This document shows, piece after piece, positions 1-9,350 of a stretch of DNA of 64,000 nucleotides. Source of the stretch: Bolinopsis microptera. Its lineage: Eukaryota; Ctenophora; Tentaculata; Lobata; Bolinopsidae. The notes under the pieces are model-generated. The model saw only the letters and a program-made list of their open reading frames with translations, ran no database searches and was not told the origin of the DNA. The DNA is taken from NCBI RefSeq assembly GCF_026151205.1, contig NC_087072.1, positions 17,933,669-17,997,668 of the forward strand, written 5' to 3'. Each line of letters begins with the position of its first letter. The stretch's first letter is position 1. Position numbers and translations under genes: made by a program.

Positions 1-346
1 GTTCTCAAATTATTTGTGAGCACATTTCACCGCAGGCACACCACGCACGATAAATTTCAACAGTTGTAATATTAAATGATAAGCACAAATGTGAAGTGTA
101 AACTTGCTTCTTGACATACGTTGCAAGCCACTTTTCGCGCGCGAAGCGCGCGCCGCCGATACGAAACATGTATCAACTTGCTTCCAAAAGTGAAGAATGG
201 CGACTGGCAGCCATACAAAAAGCAAACGATAATTTTATTCTCCTAAAGCTCATCTGTTAATTTGAGAGATCTCCTGCATTTCAATGTTCTCTTGCGGTGT
301 AGTATAGCCATTGAAGACCGCATGCTCGCAGCAAGGTCAAATATTA

Positions 347-440
347 TTGTCATACGTTGTATGACCCGCCGCGCACGAAGTGCGCGGCTCCCCCTGTAGC
401 GTCGAAGTGAAGCGACCGTGGGGGTCACCACGTGATACAA
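347..440 (-). mobile_element. MITE family B copy (hAT-like, 8-bp TSD)
   Basis: This 94-bp element has imperfect terminal inverted repeats: TTGTCATACG at one end and the complement of TTGTATCACG at the other. The direct repeat AAATATTA lies on both sides (339-346 and 441-448), so the target-site duplication is 8 bp, as in hAT-type transposons. The core is a CpG-rich hairpin (CCGCGCAC..GTGCGCGG). It lies just after the conserved end of the GPCR reading frame. Related copies occur near 2341-2575, 3008-3090, 17546-17640, 17860-17960, 45749-45920 and 46051-46205. Confidence 0.75.
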
Positions 441-515
441 AAATATTATAGTATTTGTCCGGGATAAGACCATCCTTACTTTTCTCATGAAAATATCGCT
501 GTAGAGGAAGGGGTT

Positions 516-647
516 GATTCACGATGTCAATCCTTCGCAGCTCGGTGAGGCACAGTGGTGCATCTCGCCGATCTACCGAAGAGAAGCATTATTTGATGAG
601 AAGCATTATTTGATGCGCGCGCGACCCAGTAGTGCATCGCGCTACAA
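516..647. mobile_element. 132-bp short interspersed element in GPCR TM7
   Basis: The insert is bounded by an 11-bp direct repeat AGGAAGGGGTT at 505-515 and 648-658, and has no clear terminal inverted repeats. It contains CGCAGCTCGG and CATCGCGCTAC blocks that recur in a second copy at about 44945-45060, which is flanked by the 12-bp duplication AGTGGTTTAATT. Long duplications without inverted termini look more SINE-like than DNA-transposon-like. Confidence 0.6.
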
Positions 648-826
648 AGGAAGGGGTTAATCACAGAGTTAATGGGTAGAATCACCGTAGAGAAGATTGG
701 ATACCATGGTGTAGCATCAACGATCTCCAGATAATGAAACATACAGATAATGATAAACGGAACCCAGCAGAGAAAGTCTGTTATGATTATGATAGAAATC
801 CGTTGGTTCATTCGCCTGTTTCTTTG

Positions 827-907
827 TTACTGGGCCGCGCTCAGCCTGTCATTCCGCCAAATCTTTATTTATGTTAATGAACATAATAGCCTGGGGTCCT
901 CAGGTAA
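827..907. mobile_element. 81-bp MITE family A copy
   Basis: The element starts TTACTGGGCC and ends CTCAGGTAA, flanked by the 9-bp duplication GTTTCTTTG (818-826 and 908-916). Other copies begin near 43432 (plus orientation) and end near 44135 (minus orientation). The insertion splits the loop between TM5 and TM6 of the GPCR reading frame. Confidence 0.7.
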
Positions 908-1119
908 GTTTCTTTGACGAGTCTGTTTATCGGCTCTTCTGGAGGTCACATTATTGGAAGATCTGGTAGATAGTATGTTGATAATGATGTAGAAAATTGA
1001 TATCACTACAAAGCAAATGAAGTCCAGTATAAGAATAATCCATACGAACGCCTGTTGTGGATCTGATCTCCGGATAAAGTATTTGAAAAACAAACTCCAT
1101 CGTTCCCGTAGAATCCTAC

Positions 1120-1269
1120 GGGGTCGTTCACATATTACGTAATCAGCTGAGGGGGGTTCCGAATGATTACGCTAGTGTAATTTTGACACAATAGCTATGT
1201 GTAAAACTGATTACGGAGGGGGGGGTAAAAATGTTCCAAAAAATGATTACGTAATTTGTGAACGACCCC
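1120..1269. mobile_element. 150-bp MITE with GGGGTCGTTCACA termini
   Basis: Both ends carry a roughly 24-bp terminal inverted repeat beginning GGGGTCGTTCACA and continuing to ATTACGTAATCA. The trinucleotide TAC is duplicated at 1117-1119 and 1270-1272. A terminus-only relative is seen at about 21872-21905. A 3-bp duplication is most like PIF/Harbinger-type elements, although their usual target is TWA. Confidence 0.75.
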
Positions 1270-1667
1270 TACTTTTGTTTCAGTTTTTGTGAAATCCTCT
1301 GCCAAGTGCCAGAGTATCGCGGGAGAACATATTAAAGACCATCCCATCTATGACTATAGATGTGGATACTGGCGGGGAGGTGATAATTGTTTGTTTACAT
1401 TTTAGGTCGAGCACATGTTAAGCAGGCTGATGAGGTGATACATATTTTGTATTATAGAAGGCTTGTAACACTTGTAACGCCTTCTTGTTACCCCCCTTTG
1501 AGGGCCCCGAAATTATTTTCTGAACGAAAGCTTAAAATCCTTTCATCCATGCGTCCTAAGTATTCTTTGAATACTTTTGTGCGAGTCTCCTTGCTAACCA
1601 GGCTCCTAAAAAGTTGCAGTTCATTGTCATATCTTATTCCATTGACGAAGAAGGTTTTTTTGCCCAT

Positions 1668-2100
1668 AACTCTCCAGGGAAGCATTTTACCACCTACGTC
1701 ATGCCCATGGGGGGTGATTCGGAATCAGCGTCCAAAAATACACCGATCTAGATCACTTTCAAGCCCAAAGGGGGATGATGAATCACTCTTTGTAGGTTTA
1801 TAACCTACCAGGACGCGCGCCGAGTTGGACTCGTCGACGGTCCAATATATGGAACAGATATTTTACGAGTATCACCCGTTAAAATTAAATCACTCTACAC
1901 TCGACTGTCACGTGACTTTTTCAACCCGATCTCTAGCTGGTTCTGAACGACTTTTCGAAACTAAACTAAACTAAACCCTAACCCTCTAATCTGATCCCAA
2001 CCCTAACCCTAACCCAATCCTTTAAAGAAAAACATATGCTGAAACCCTAACCCTAACGAGAAATTGGACTAACTTCCTTATACGGTCATATCACGTGATC
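1668..2100 (+). repeat. Dispersed repeat with CCCTAA blocks (copy 1)
   Basis: This stretch is repeated in inverted orientation around 18755-19560. Shared blocks include the CGGAATCAGCGTCC region, the segment ending in GTCACGTGAC near 1910, and the stretch around 2080 that contains CTTATACGGTCATATCACGTGA. Between 1975 and 2060 it carries several CCCTAA units, the animal telomere repeat, in broken form. A family C element (1790-1887) is inserted in it. The family has no recognisable coding sequence. Confidence 0.65.
1790..1887 (+). mobile_element. 98-bp family C element
   Basis: It starts TTGTAGGTTTATAACCTACC, an internal palindrome, and ends near CACCCGTTAAAATTA. The 9-bp duplication AATCACTCT flanks it at 1781-1789 and 1888-1896. 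The inverted relative at about 19540-19555 carries the uninterrupted (empty) site. Further copies are near 2635-2718, 2935-3012 (reverse), 17991-18070 and 44832-44930. Confidence 0.7.
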
Positions 2101-2340
2101 GAGACATTTTTTAATTTTATCGATCAGCGCCAAAATCTCATCAAACTGCAGTTGAATTGAAACCTATAATACAAAACTGCGAAAGGTGTTCTGCATTCTG
2201 GCGGAATTGTAAAATGTAACATTTAATTTGCGCAAGGACTTAACTTTTGTATTTGAACTGGGGCGGCGTTCGCTTATAATTCTAAGATTAAGAATGAAGA
2301 AGAAAACATTTTCTTACACTAGTAATGCATAATCTCTCCT

Positions 2341-2575
2341 TGTCATACGTTGTATGACCCGCCGCGCACGACTGCGAGGCTCCCCCTATATCCTTGACGG
2401 ATGTTACTCGTCTAAATTTCTTCGAAGTAGCGCGCGCCGCTTTCTTCTCGAAATGTTAAATGTTAAATGGCCCGACGGCACGAGCTACGAAGTAGCGCGC
2501 GCCGGGCCAGATCATTAACAATGGTCAACCTGTATCCTCACCATAGTGAAACGACCGTGGGGGTCACGACGTGAT
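2341..2575 (+). mobile_element. Nested MITEs: family D inside family B
   Basis: A family B element (from TGTCATACGTTGTATGACC to GTGATACA) is interrupted at about 2393-2527 by a family D element that begins TTGACGGATGTTACTCGTC and ends AACAATGGTCAA. The flanks read CTATATCC and CTGTATCC, a probable 8-bp duplication with one difference. The interior holds two copies of TACGAAGTAGCGCGCGCC-type sequence in a long hairpin. Confidence 0.65.
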
Positions 2576-3788
2576 ACATTAATCTCTCCATGGTGGACAT
2601 TGTCCATCAAGTAGTACAACTATAATTTGTGAATTGTAGGTTTATAACCTACCAGGACGCGCGCCGAGTTGTATTGGACTCGTCGAACAAATATTTTACG
2701 AGTATCACCCATTAATGTGTGAAGGCCGGCCTTCACGTGCAAAGTATGAAGTACTCACTACACTTTGACGCGCATTGTCATCCTTGCTTCGCTTTGAAAA
2801 TCTGACTAGATCTTTGCTATGCTTCTCAGAGCAATCATCTGGAAGGGCTGACATTATCAATCAATTTACTACGTGGAGCATCAGCAACGAGACCCAAGCA
2901 TTACAAATATATCAACTCGTGTGATTAAATTTAATGCATCAGTCACCGGGTGATACTCGTAAAATATTTGTCCAACTCGGCGCGGGTCCTGGTAGGTTGT
3001 AAACCTACAATCACTTGTCTCAGGCTCCCCCTGTACCGTCAGGGGGACTATAGTGAAACGACCGTGTGGGTCACAACGTGATACAAACAATCACCGGGCC
3101 CACTAACTTTTTGGGTGAATCAATTGACAAGTGCAAAGTGGTCCCACGGATGATGTTGAAGACAAAAACATTAGTGTCGTGTGTACTGTGTGCACTAATA
3201 TTACGAATGAACAATTAAATGGGTGGGCTTAAGGTTTTGTGACTATCGACGACGATGGCAGATTAAGTGGGTTCAAATATTAGCCAAAGTCACAGACATA
3301 GCTTATGTAGTAGTAGTATGGGTAGTATGCAGTGAAGGTCACACATATTGGACTAGACAACTTCGTTTAGGCTACACTTGGGCTGAAGGCCAGTATGATG
3401 AGTGTTCTCTTATGTCTTATTAGCTTGCTCAAACGAGTGGACTGGTTACTGTCGACTGGGTCACGCCAATAGGACTGAAGTGAGATTTTACAGGACTAGA
3501 GGTCGTTAACATGCCGGGACAGTCCCAGTTTTATCGACTTACAAAACAAGTTGGAGAAGAAATCATGTTGAATTTGGTTTAGAATACTTCACTCAGTGTT
3601 ACTGTTATTAGTGTTAGTCAACATGCAACGTTGATAAACTGGACAGTGGGGTGTCGTGAAGCAATATGGCTTGTAATTTCAGTACTGATTGTCGAGGATT
3701 CTGCAACACTGTACTGTGACCAAAACTAAGATTGGTCACCACAATTTGTAGAATGTTTGTAGTCCTTCGATCCCAAGTAGTGCTATTA
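2576..3788. other. Non-coding stretch with family C and B fragments
   Basis: Family C copies lie near 2635-2718 and, reversed, near 2935-3012. Family B sequence follows at about 3008-3090. From 3090 to 3788 there are no supported genes; the short open frames lack any recognisable domain or splice structure. Confidence 0.5.
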
Positions 3789-4027
3789 GGGGCCATCTAC
3801 TTAAGAAGTCCGCCAAAATCGGGTGTGTCCGAATTTTCAGAACCACCCCGGATTTCCAGCTACTTTTAAGAGTACAAATAAAACCAACTCAAATTCATTG
3901 TTAATAAAATTCAGAGTTGAAATGAATGGGACTTTTTCGTTAATTCTGCCAAAATTTCCGGACGTGCGGATTTTCAGAAACCACCCCCCCCCCTCCCTAT
4001 TTACCGACGTCTTAAGTAGATGGCCCC
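3789..4027. mobile_element. 239-bp MITE, PIF/Harbinger-like
   Basis: The termini are inverted copies of GGGGCCATCTACTTAAGA followed by a variable GTC. TTA is duplicated on both sides (3786-3788 and 4028-4030), matching the TWA target of PIF/Harbinger transposons. An internal pair of related blocks (CCGAATTTTCAGAACCACC and CGGATTTTCAGAAACCACC) gives it a tandem-like core. There is no coding capacity. Confidence 0.75.
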
Positions 4028-4120
4028 TTAATTATTCACATTTGACAGAAGTTTTATCGTAAATTATTACAAAATAAAGGCGGAATCTGATAAATAAAAA
4101 ACAATTATTGTTCAAAATAA

Positions 4121-4468
4121 CTATTCTTCTTGTCCCTCATTGGAAGTTCTGGTGTAAATAACTTGGGATCCGTGCTTGTCCACCAACTTGATTAAACCCT
4201 TATCGTGCAACTCCTTCAGTCCGAATCTGGCGAGAGAACCTCTGACTTTCAGTCGCTCTGATACTATGGAAGGTGTGATGAGTTTGTATTTAGGGACCTC
4301 TTCTACTAACTTAGCGTAGGTGGCTTTATCGAAGAGAGGGGCATTATTCAGCTTATCCCTGGATTTTCCTTTTGACCACTTCTTCTTCTTGGCCTTTCCT
4401 CCGGACTTGGCCTTTGCGGGCTTGTCCTTACCACCCTTGGCGGGGACGGCAGCTTTCTTAGGTGGCAT
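4121..4468 (-). CDS. RPS25: 40S ribosomal protein S25 (eS25)
   Basis: The 115-residue protein is a component of the small ribosomal subunit head. It has the family layout: a Lys/Ala-rich N-terminal tail (about residues 1-40) followed by the winged-helix core containing [20 protein letters not shown] and a C-terminal IYTR. The length is slightly below the usual 120-125 residues because the tail is short. The coding region is a single exon. The ATG is preceded by only two bases after a splice-acceptor-like TTACTTGTAG (AG at 4472-4471), so the 5' end of the mRNA probably comes from an upstream or trans-spliced leader. It is the most downstream gene of the minus-strand ribosomal cluster. Confidence 0.95.
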   Translation of the reverse strand: MPPKKAAVPAKGGKDKPAKAKSGGKAKKKKWSKGKSRDKLNNAPLFDKATYAKLVEEVPKYKLITPSIVSERLKVRGSLARFGLKELHDKGLIKLVDKHGSQVIYTRTSNEGQEE

Positions 4469-4924
4469 GCCTACAAGTAATATTAACGGTTAAAACTTGA
4501 AATTTTTCGGAAGGCTGTACATCAATTTGATTAACAATATTATCAGTAAATCTTGAAATTTATGATATGAAACGAACAATACATGTGTGGCACTTTAATT
4601 GATAATCATAACAGCCAATTTTTAATTCAACCATATCAATCAAAAACGTTTGTAGTTTATTCTACTGTGACATCATGCAAAACCCTGACAACAGATATGC
4701 TGTTAGGGGTGAAGTAGATGTAGTTATGTGCGATGATCTAAGACCCAGCTGGGCATGACTTGCTCAACCAGGGGAATTACCATCGATATGAAGTTTATTA
4801 GCCTTTGAACTTATACTGTGTTTGGTTGAGAGACCACGTCCAGCTGAATTGATACAATAATCAGGGTCACAGACAGGAAACAATGAAACACATGATGGTA
4901 AGATAAAATGATATAAATTAAGAT

Positions 4925-5632
4925 TTATTTGCCACCACCCCATGTTCTCCTGATTTCATCAAATCTGTCGTTATAATTAGTTGTGACCGAGGCGACCAGG
5001 TTGTTAAGTGCGTTCTTGTCTTCTGCTTTGACGGATGTGATGCAGAGGACAGCAGCTGTCTTCTTGTGAACAACCTGTCCGAGACGAGCCTTACCCTTCA
5101 CGATACAGTAAGGGATGTTCATCTTTCTGCAGAGAGCGGGCATCCATACAACGAGCTCGATAGGGTCAACATCGTGAGCGATGACGACCAACTGGGCCTT
5201 CTTCTTCTCGATCAGAGCTGTGACGTGGTTGAGTCCAAACTTAACAACAGTTGGCTTCTTGCCAGCCTCGGTCTTGCTTGCTTCGGCCATGCTCTTCAGA
5301 CGCTCCTTCTTCTCAGCAGCTGTTTCAGGTTTGTACTTCTTCAGGATTTTAAAGAGGTTAGTGGCGGTCTGCTTGTCCAAAGTCTGGGTAAACTGGTTGA
5401 CGCTTGGGGGGACCTTCAGTCTCTGGTAAAGGGTCTTCTTTTGGCGTTGGAGACGCACATACTTGGGCCACTTCACGAATCTCCTCAGATCTCTCTTGGG
5501 CTGGATGTCTCCACCAATGCTGAAGTTCTTGGATCGCTTCTCGATCAAGGGGTTGGAGGTTTTCTTCACGGACTTAGCAGCATTGTAAGCCGGAACTGCC
5601 GGGGTCTTCTTAACTTTTTTGACCTTGGGCAT
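4925..5632 (-). CDS. RPL7A: 60S ribosomal protein L7a (eL8), short C-terminus
   Basis: The 235-residue protein matches eL8 along its length: a basic N-terminus, [22 protein letters not shown], and the L7Ae RNA-binding core ([25 protein letters not shown]...[11 protein letters not shown]). Animal eL8 is usually about 266 residues and continues past the HWGG motif with a basic tail of some 25-30 residues. Here the frame stops at WGGGK, and an AATAAA overlaps the stop codon, so the short end may be genuine. Coding is in one exon. An acceptor-like AG lies at 5640-5639, six bases before the ATG. Confidence 0.93.
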   Translation of the reverse strand: MPKVKKVKKTPAVPAYNAAKSVKKTSNPLIEKRSKNFSIGGDIQPKRDLRRFVKWPKYVRLQRQKKTLYQRLKVPPSVNQFTQTLDKQTATNLFKILKKYKPETAAEKKERLKSMAEASKTEAGKKPTVVKFGLNHVTALIEKKKAQLVVIAHDVDPIELVVWMPALCRKMNIPYCIVKGKARLGQVVHKKTAAVLCITSVKAEDKNALNNLVASVTTNYNDRFDEIRRTWGGGK

Positions 5633-6005
5633 CCTTGCCTAATAATATTTAAGGTTAGATTATTCGGTTATTTGATTTGATTAGCAAAGCTTATAGCATC
5701 CAACAGGATAAAAGGAAGATGAACATGAGCACATTTACTACATCCATTACTCTCGGACTCAGCTGCATTAATACGGCTGAGCTATCCCAAATCTAATGCT
5801 CAAATGAAAGAATGGGAAAGAAAAATGGCAGTGTCAATCCCCAACAAGTTCATCTGCCAACACCACCAATTTCACATAATAAATGAGATATCAGTAACAC
5901 GGATCAAAATACCACATAGTAGTCAAATGGAGAAATATTTAACAAATTATATACATACGAAAATACAAACTGAATAAATTAAGCACTGATCAAGTCTAAC
6001 GAAGG

Positions 6006-6968
6006 TCACTGTTCATCGGAATCCTTGAAAATAGCCTTATATTCTGCCAAAATGTCTTGTTTAACGGGGTCTGGAGTGGAAGAAGGAAAGTCTAAGAAAT
6101 GTGATGTGTCACCACACTTCTCGTGTATGTCCGACAGTTTATCGGCAGAAGGGTAAAAGACGCCATTAGGGGCAAGAAAAGGATGGTCTGCGTAAGGATA
6201 GGGCTTAGGTGCGATCACTAGAGGCTGCACATGAATAAGAGATCCAAGGCTTTCCAGGGCTACATTATTGGACGGCGTATTTGGAACCACGGTCGGTTGG
6301 TAGATAGTATTTAACCCAAAATCTCTGGCGGTTGCTTGCAGAGCTCTAGAGTTTCCGCTGAGAACCTGAACCAACTGTACAAACCAAAGTTTAGGGACCT
6401 TCGTCATCTCACATCAAGTTCATTTCATCCTACGATGCAATTGTTCAAGAAACAAAATACTGAAAATGAGTGCGCATAAAACGCGCGCTCAAAAACCTAC
6501 CGCAGATGCCCAATCATATGGACTTGGTCTAATGTTAACTGTTCTGCGCCTTACATAAAGTACCATTCGGCCCAGTTCCGTGGCAAATTTGCGTACGGGG
6601 ATCAAGTTTCCGATTAAAGGTAAGTTGTTCATTTCTAAGCAGAATATTATCAACAGAAATGACTTGAATATTTATCACAACTGTGTCATACTTATTCTGC
6701 TTATCAAGGAATTTAAAATGATCAGGTCGGGACAACAAGGCACAAGATTTCACCACCCTGACCTGTAAAACCGTTATCAAGGCACTAGCAGTCTTGAAAC
6801 TAAGCTAGATATTCTTACAGTCTGAATCTTATCTGATAAACAAGAAATGGAAGGAGTTTCTATCTGGTAAGATCTGATGAGAGGGTGTTCTAGAACACTG
6901 CATCTCGGGGCGTGGTGTTTTAGAGTTGTGGAGACAATCGAACTACAAACTCGGCGAACATTTCTCAT
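6006..6968 (-). CDS. Unrecognised multi-exon gene, mitochondrial-looking N-terminus
   Basis: I do not recognise the product. A first exon from ATG 6968 encodes an Arg-rich N-terminus without acidic residues (MRNVRRVCSSIVSTTLKHH), which resembles a mitochondrial presequence. Its likely donor GTAAGA near 6828 and an acceptor ending TTTTACAG near 6771 enclose an intron of about 56 bp in matching phase. The last exon starts near 6372 (acceptor TTTGTACAG) and ends at the stop at 6006, with a Pro-rich middle (PKPYPYADHPFLAPNGVFYP). A 28-nt micro-exon near 6508-6535, between an acceptor ending CATTAG and the donor GTAGGT, would encode PSPYDWASA and join the last exon in frame. The internal exon boundary is uncertain. 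An acceptor-like AG sits two bases before the ATG. Confidence 0.5.
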
Positions 6969-7079
6969 TCCTAGAAGAGTCGGTGGTTAGTTATAATAGT
7001 TGTCCATAAATCTCAATGGTGCTAAGTAATAAAATAAATTAGAAATTAAATCATATACAAAATATTAACGTTCACAACG

Positions 7080-7515
7080 GTAGGTACGATTTTCGCTAAA
7101 TAGTCAGTTTCCCATTAATTATTTTACACAATTACCGATCCCATCATTATTAGAAACAATTCCATCAATATCCACATCCACTTTCTGATATGTAAAGATC
7201 TGCCATGTTGTGGATTGCCCAGCCTACCCTGACCCATACATTCCCATAAAGTGCCAAGATATACGGTAAAATATAAAATCGACCAGATTTGCAAGAAAAT
7301 GAAATCAAGCGATCATTAAAAATACAATTTGAAAGTATAAAACCATATTTACCTCTCATTATACAATTATACAAATATTAATAATCACCACCATTGAAAG
7401 AACCAATGCAAATTGCAAACATAAGAAAAAACTAAACTTGGTCAACAAGTAATTAAATATATAAAGTCTAAAGTGACAATCTAGGTAACATCTAAAAGTA
7501 AAAGCGTGTGTTTGA
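7080..7515. other. AT-rich intergenic stretch
   Basis: This lies between the SELENOU SECIS region and the start of the unrecognised minus-strand gene. I see no coding exons or structured elements beyond the 3' end of SELENOU. Confidence 0.4.
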
Positions 7516-7518
7516 AAT

Positions 7519-7561
7519 ATCAGCCAAAACGGAGTACGAAACTTTCCCGTTCCAGCGTCAT
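7519..7561 (-). promoter_or_regulatory. SECIS element of SELENOU (core)
   Basis: On the minus strand the core reads ATGA, then a ten-base arm GCTGGAACGG, a loop beginning with the unpaired AAA, the second arm CCGTTTTGGC, and TGAT. The two arms pair along all ten positions, with G-U pairs in the middle, and ATGA opposite TGAT forms the non-Watson-Crick quartet. The AA lies 12 nt after the quartet, as in classical SECIS elements. Flanking sequence (GTGTTTTGA upstream, TCAAACAC downstream) can form the basal helix. It lies about 145 nt past the stop codon, in the 3' UTR, where eukaryotic SECIS elements direct UGA recoding. Confidence 0.85.
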
Positions 7562-7704
7562 ATTAAAACTCAAAACACAAGTCGGGCAAACTTTGCCATA
7601 CTTAATAGAAGTACCTTGGAAAAGCACAGAATCCTCAAATCAAACTAGCATTATTTACCGAATCAAAAAATTTAACAGCATTACAAGTGTCTCTGATAGT
7701 CCTC

Positions 7705-8849
7705 TTACTGGCTGATCTTCTGGACCGCCTCCATGACTTTATCAATATCACACCTCTCAGCTACTTTAGCTTCAATATGTTGATACAGGATTCCTTGCTC
7801 TCCAGGACCGATAACAAGTACTCCTCCCATAACCCAACCTTCTCCCTTCATGTTTCCTGTGGTCTGTATCTTACGATACGCTCCCATCATCTTGAAACTC
7901 ATCAGGTCAGACATTCCTCCCACTCGCTCATGGGGCCCGTAGAATTCTTTCTGAGGAAGGATTCTATCATAAGAAGAAATAATACAGCGGATTTTAAAAG
8001 CGGATTGAGATGATGATTCCCCCTCCCCCTTTTGTCTAGACATTATGATTCAACCCATTAGCTTAACATTGCATGTAATACTTCAATTCAGAATTAAGAA
8101 ACTTGAAAACCCACCTTCTCATCGAGATGAATATCTCCTGTAAAGAACTCCCTAAATTCCTCTATCTCATTATCCAGGTCTTCCTTAACAATAGCGTGCA
8201 GTTTCACAGCGCCCAACTGTGAAGCTTTCGAGGATAGCCATTGGGCCTCCTGATAAAAGCTGGATTAATTTATCTACTTAACTTGTATGAATCAAATTTT
8301 GTAAATCAACTTTTGTTCGTCTAATTTTTATGAAAAAGTTTGGTGAATTTTCAAAATACGGTCCACGCAAAGCTGGTCAAAAAAATTACCTTAAATAAAA
8401 CATCAATTTGAAACCTGAAATGAGAATAAAATTACCTCGCGACAAAACTTTCATCCAGGCCGTCTAACAATTTGTATAACAGCCCCAGTTTCATCCCACA
8501 GAGATTTAGCAGTTATTTCAGGTCCATCCGGTAACGTCTTCACCTTTGTCTCAGTGCTCAGCTGAAATAATATGTTCATTTATTCGTTGATAAAATCGCA
8601 CTTAAGATTCAATGATGAATACACAATTAAGCTAAACGTCAGAGTACATAGTCTAGATAATTAGAAATGTTAGAAGGAGAGCTATTTAGTATTTACCTTA
8701 TGGAAATCAACGCCTTGAACAGCGGCCATTGAAGATAATGACGCTTTTGAGGATAAAGAAGCTGCAGTTATCACTATTGTAATGCCGCTTAGGACAGCAA
8801 TGGACTTTTTAGTCTGTTTAAGTATGCAGGATCGAACTATGGATAACAT
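7705..8849 (-). CDS. SELENOU: Selenoprotein U (PRXL2A/FAM213 family), UxxC redox site
   Basis: A thioredoxin-fold peroxiredoxin-like protein in four exons: 8849-8697, 8561-8436, 8249-8115 and 7950-7705. All junctions are GT-AG in phase 0. The N-terminus has a hydrophobic membrane-anchor segment (SGITIVITAAS), as in PRXL2A. Exon 2 encodes GAVIQIVRRPG, then TGA (8453-8451), then KFCRE. The vertebrate Cys form has CxxC here, so the TGA replaces the first Cys and gives Sec-x-x-C. Exons 3-4 continue the family (EAQWLSSKASQLGAV, DEK|KEFYGP, GWVMGGVLVIGPGEQGIL). A SECIS element lies in the 3' UTR. The reading frame stays conserved after the TGA, which argues against a pseudogene. Confidence 0.9.
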
Positions 8850-9350
8850 CTACTACATGATCTATTACGGTATATGAGGGGTTATATCGGTTATTAATGT
8901 TGGGCTTTTTTATTACTAGCAGACAAATCACTCAGTTTAATGATGCTTCATTTAACATTAAATTTTATCAAAATTATCTGTCATATATTTCTAGCGAGGT
9001 GCTCAGCGTGATCGGAAGTTGTTGATATTGCAGTAAAACCCGCTGGTATATAGCTTGAATGTATGGAAATATTGTGATAACAAATAATATACAAAGTTGT
9101 ACTGTGCGGCATATAATACAAAAATCATTCATCTCACTTGATGTCAAACTTTACGTAACTTTATGCGTCACCGGGCCCTACATTTTAAAAGATAAAGATG
9201 GTTCTGAAAGTATGCATTAGTTAAACTGCGACTAAAAGATATATCAGTTGTTTGTACTATGTACTCGTCTAAAAAGCGTAAAAATTGAAATATAAGCGAA
9301 TAACAAAATATAGCAATAAAAGAACAACAAGTCAAGTAATGTATCAACTC

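Larger units (their letters stand above)
450..1093 (-). pseudogene. Rhodopsin-like GPCR fragment (TM5-TM7), broken by short repeats
   Basis: On the minus strand, 1093-917 encodes a hydrophobic TM5-like segment and a basic loop. 811-650 encodes TM6 (TDFLCWVPF) and TM7 (LPINSVINPFL), and 504-450 continues with YSDIFMRKVRMVL. The spacing and the NPxxY-like NPFLYS motif are those of class-A GPCRs; TDFLCW and LPINS recall the LGR/relaxin-receptor group. The frame is interrupted by an 81-bp element at 827-907 (TSD GTTTCTTTG) and a 132-bp element at 516-647 (TSD AGGAAGGGGTT). Removing each insert with one copy of its duplication rejoins the frame. Family B lies immediately downstream. TM1-TM4 were not found, so this is a pseudogene or a gene fragment. 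Ligand class cannot be judged. Confidence 0.65.

Noticed and set aside
341-436. CpG-rich repeated units such as the 347-440 element as a CRISPR-like array
   Set aside because: Copies are dispersed, bounded by 8-bp target duplications and have inverted termini, so they are MITEs in an animal genome.
5745-5800. tRNA-like string (GGGATAGCTCAGCC... on the minus strand)
   Set aside because: It forms only a CTCAGC/GCTGAG hairpin; no full cloverleaf, anticodon arm or T-loop GTTCRA could be built.
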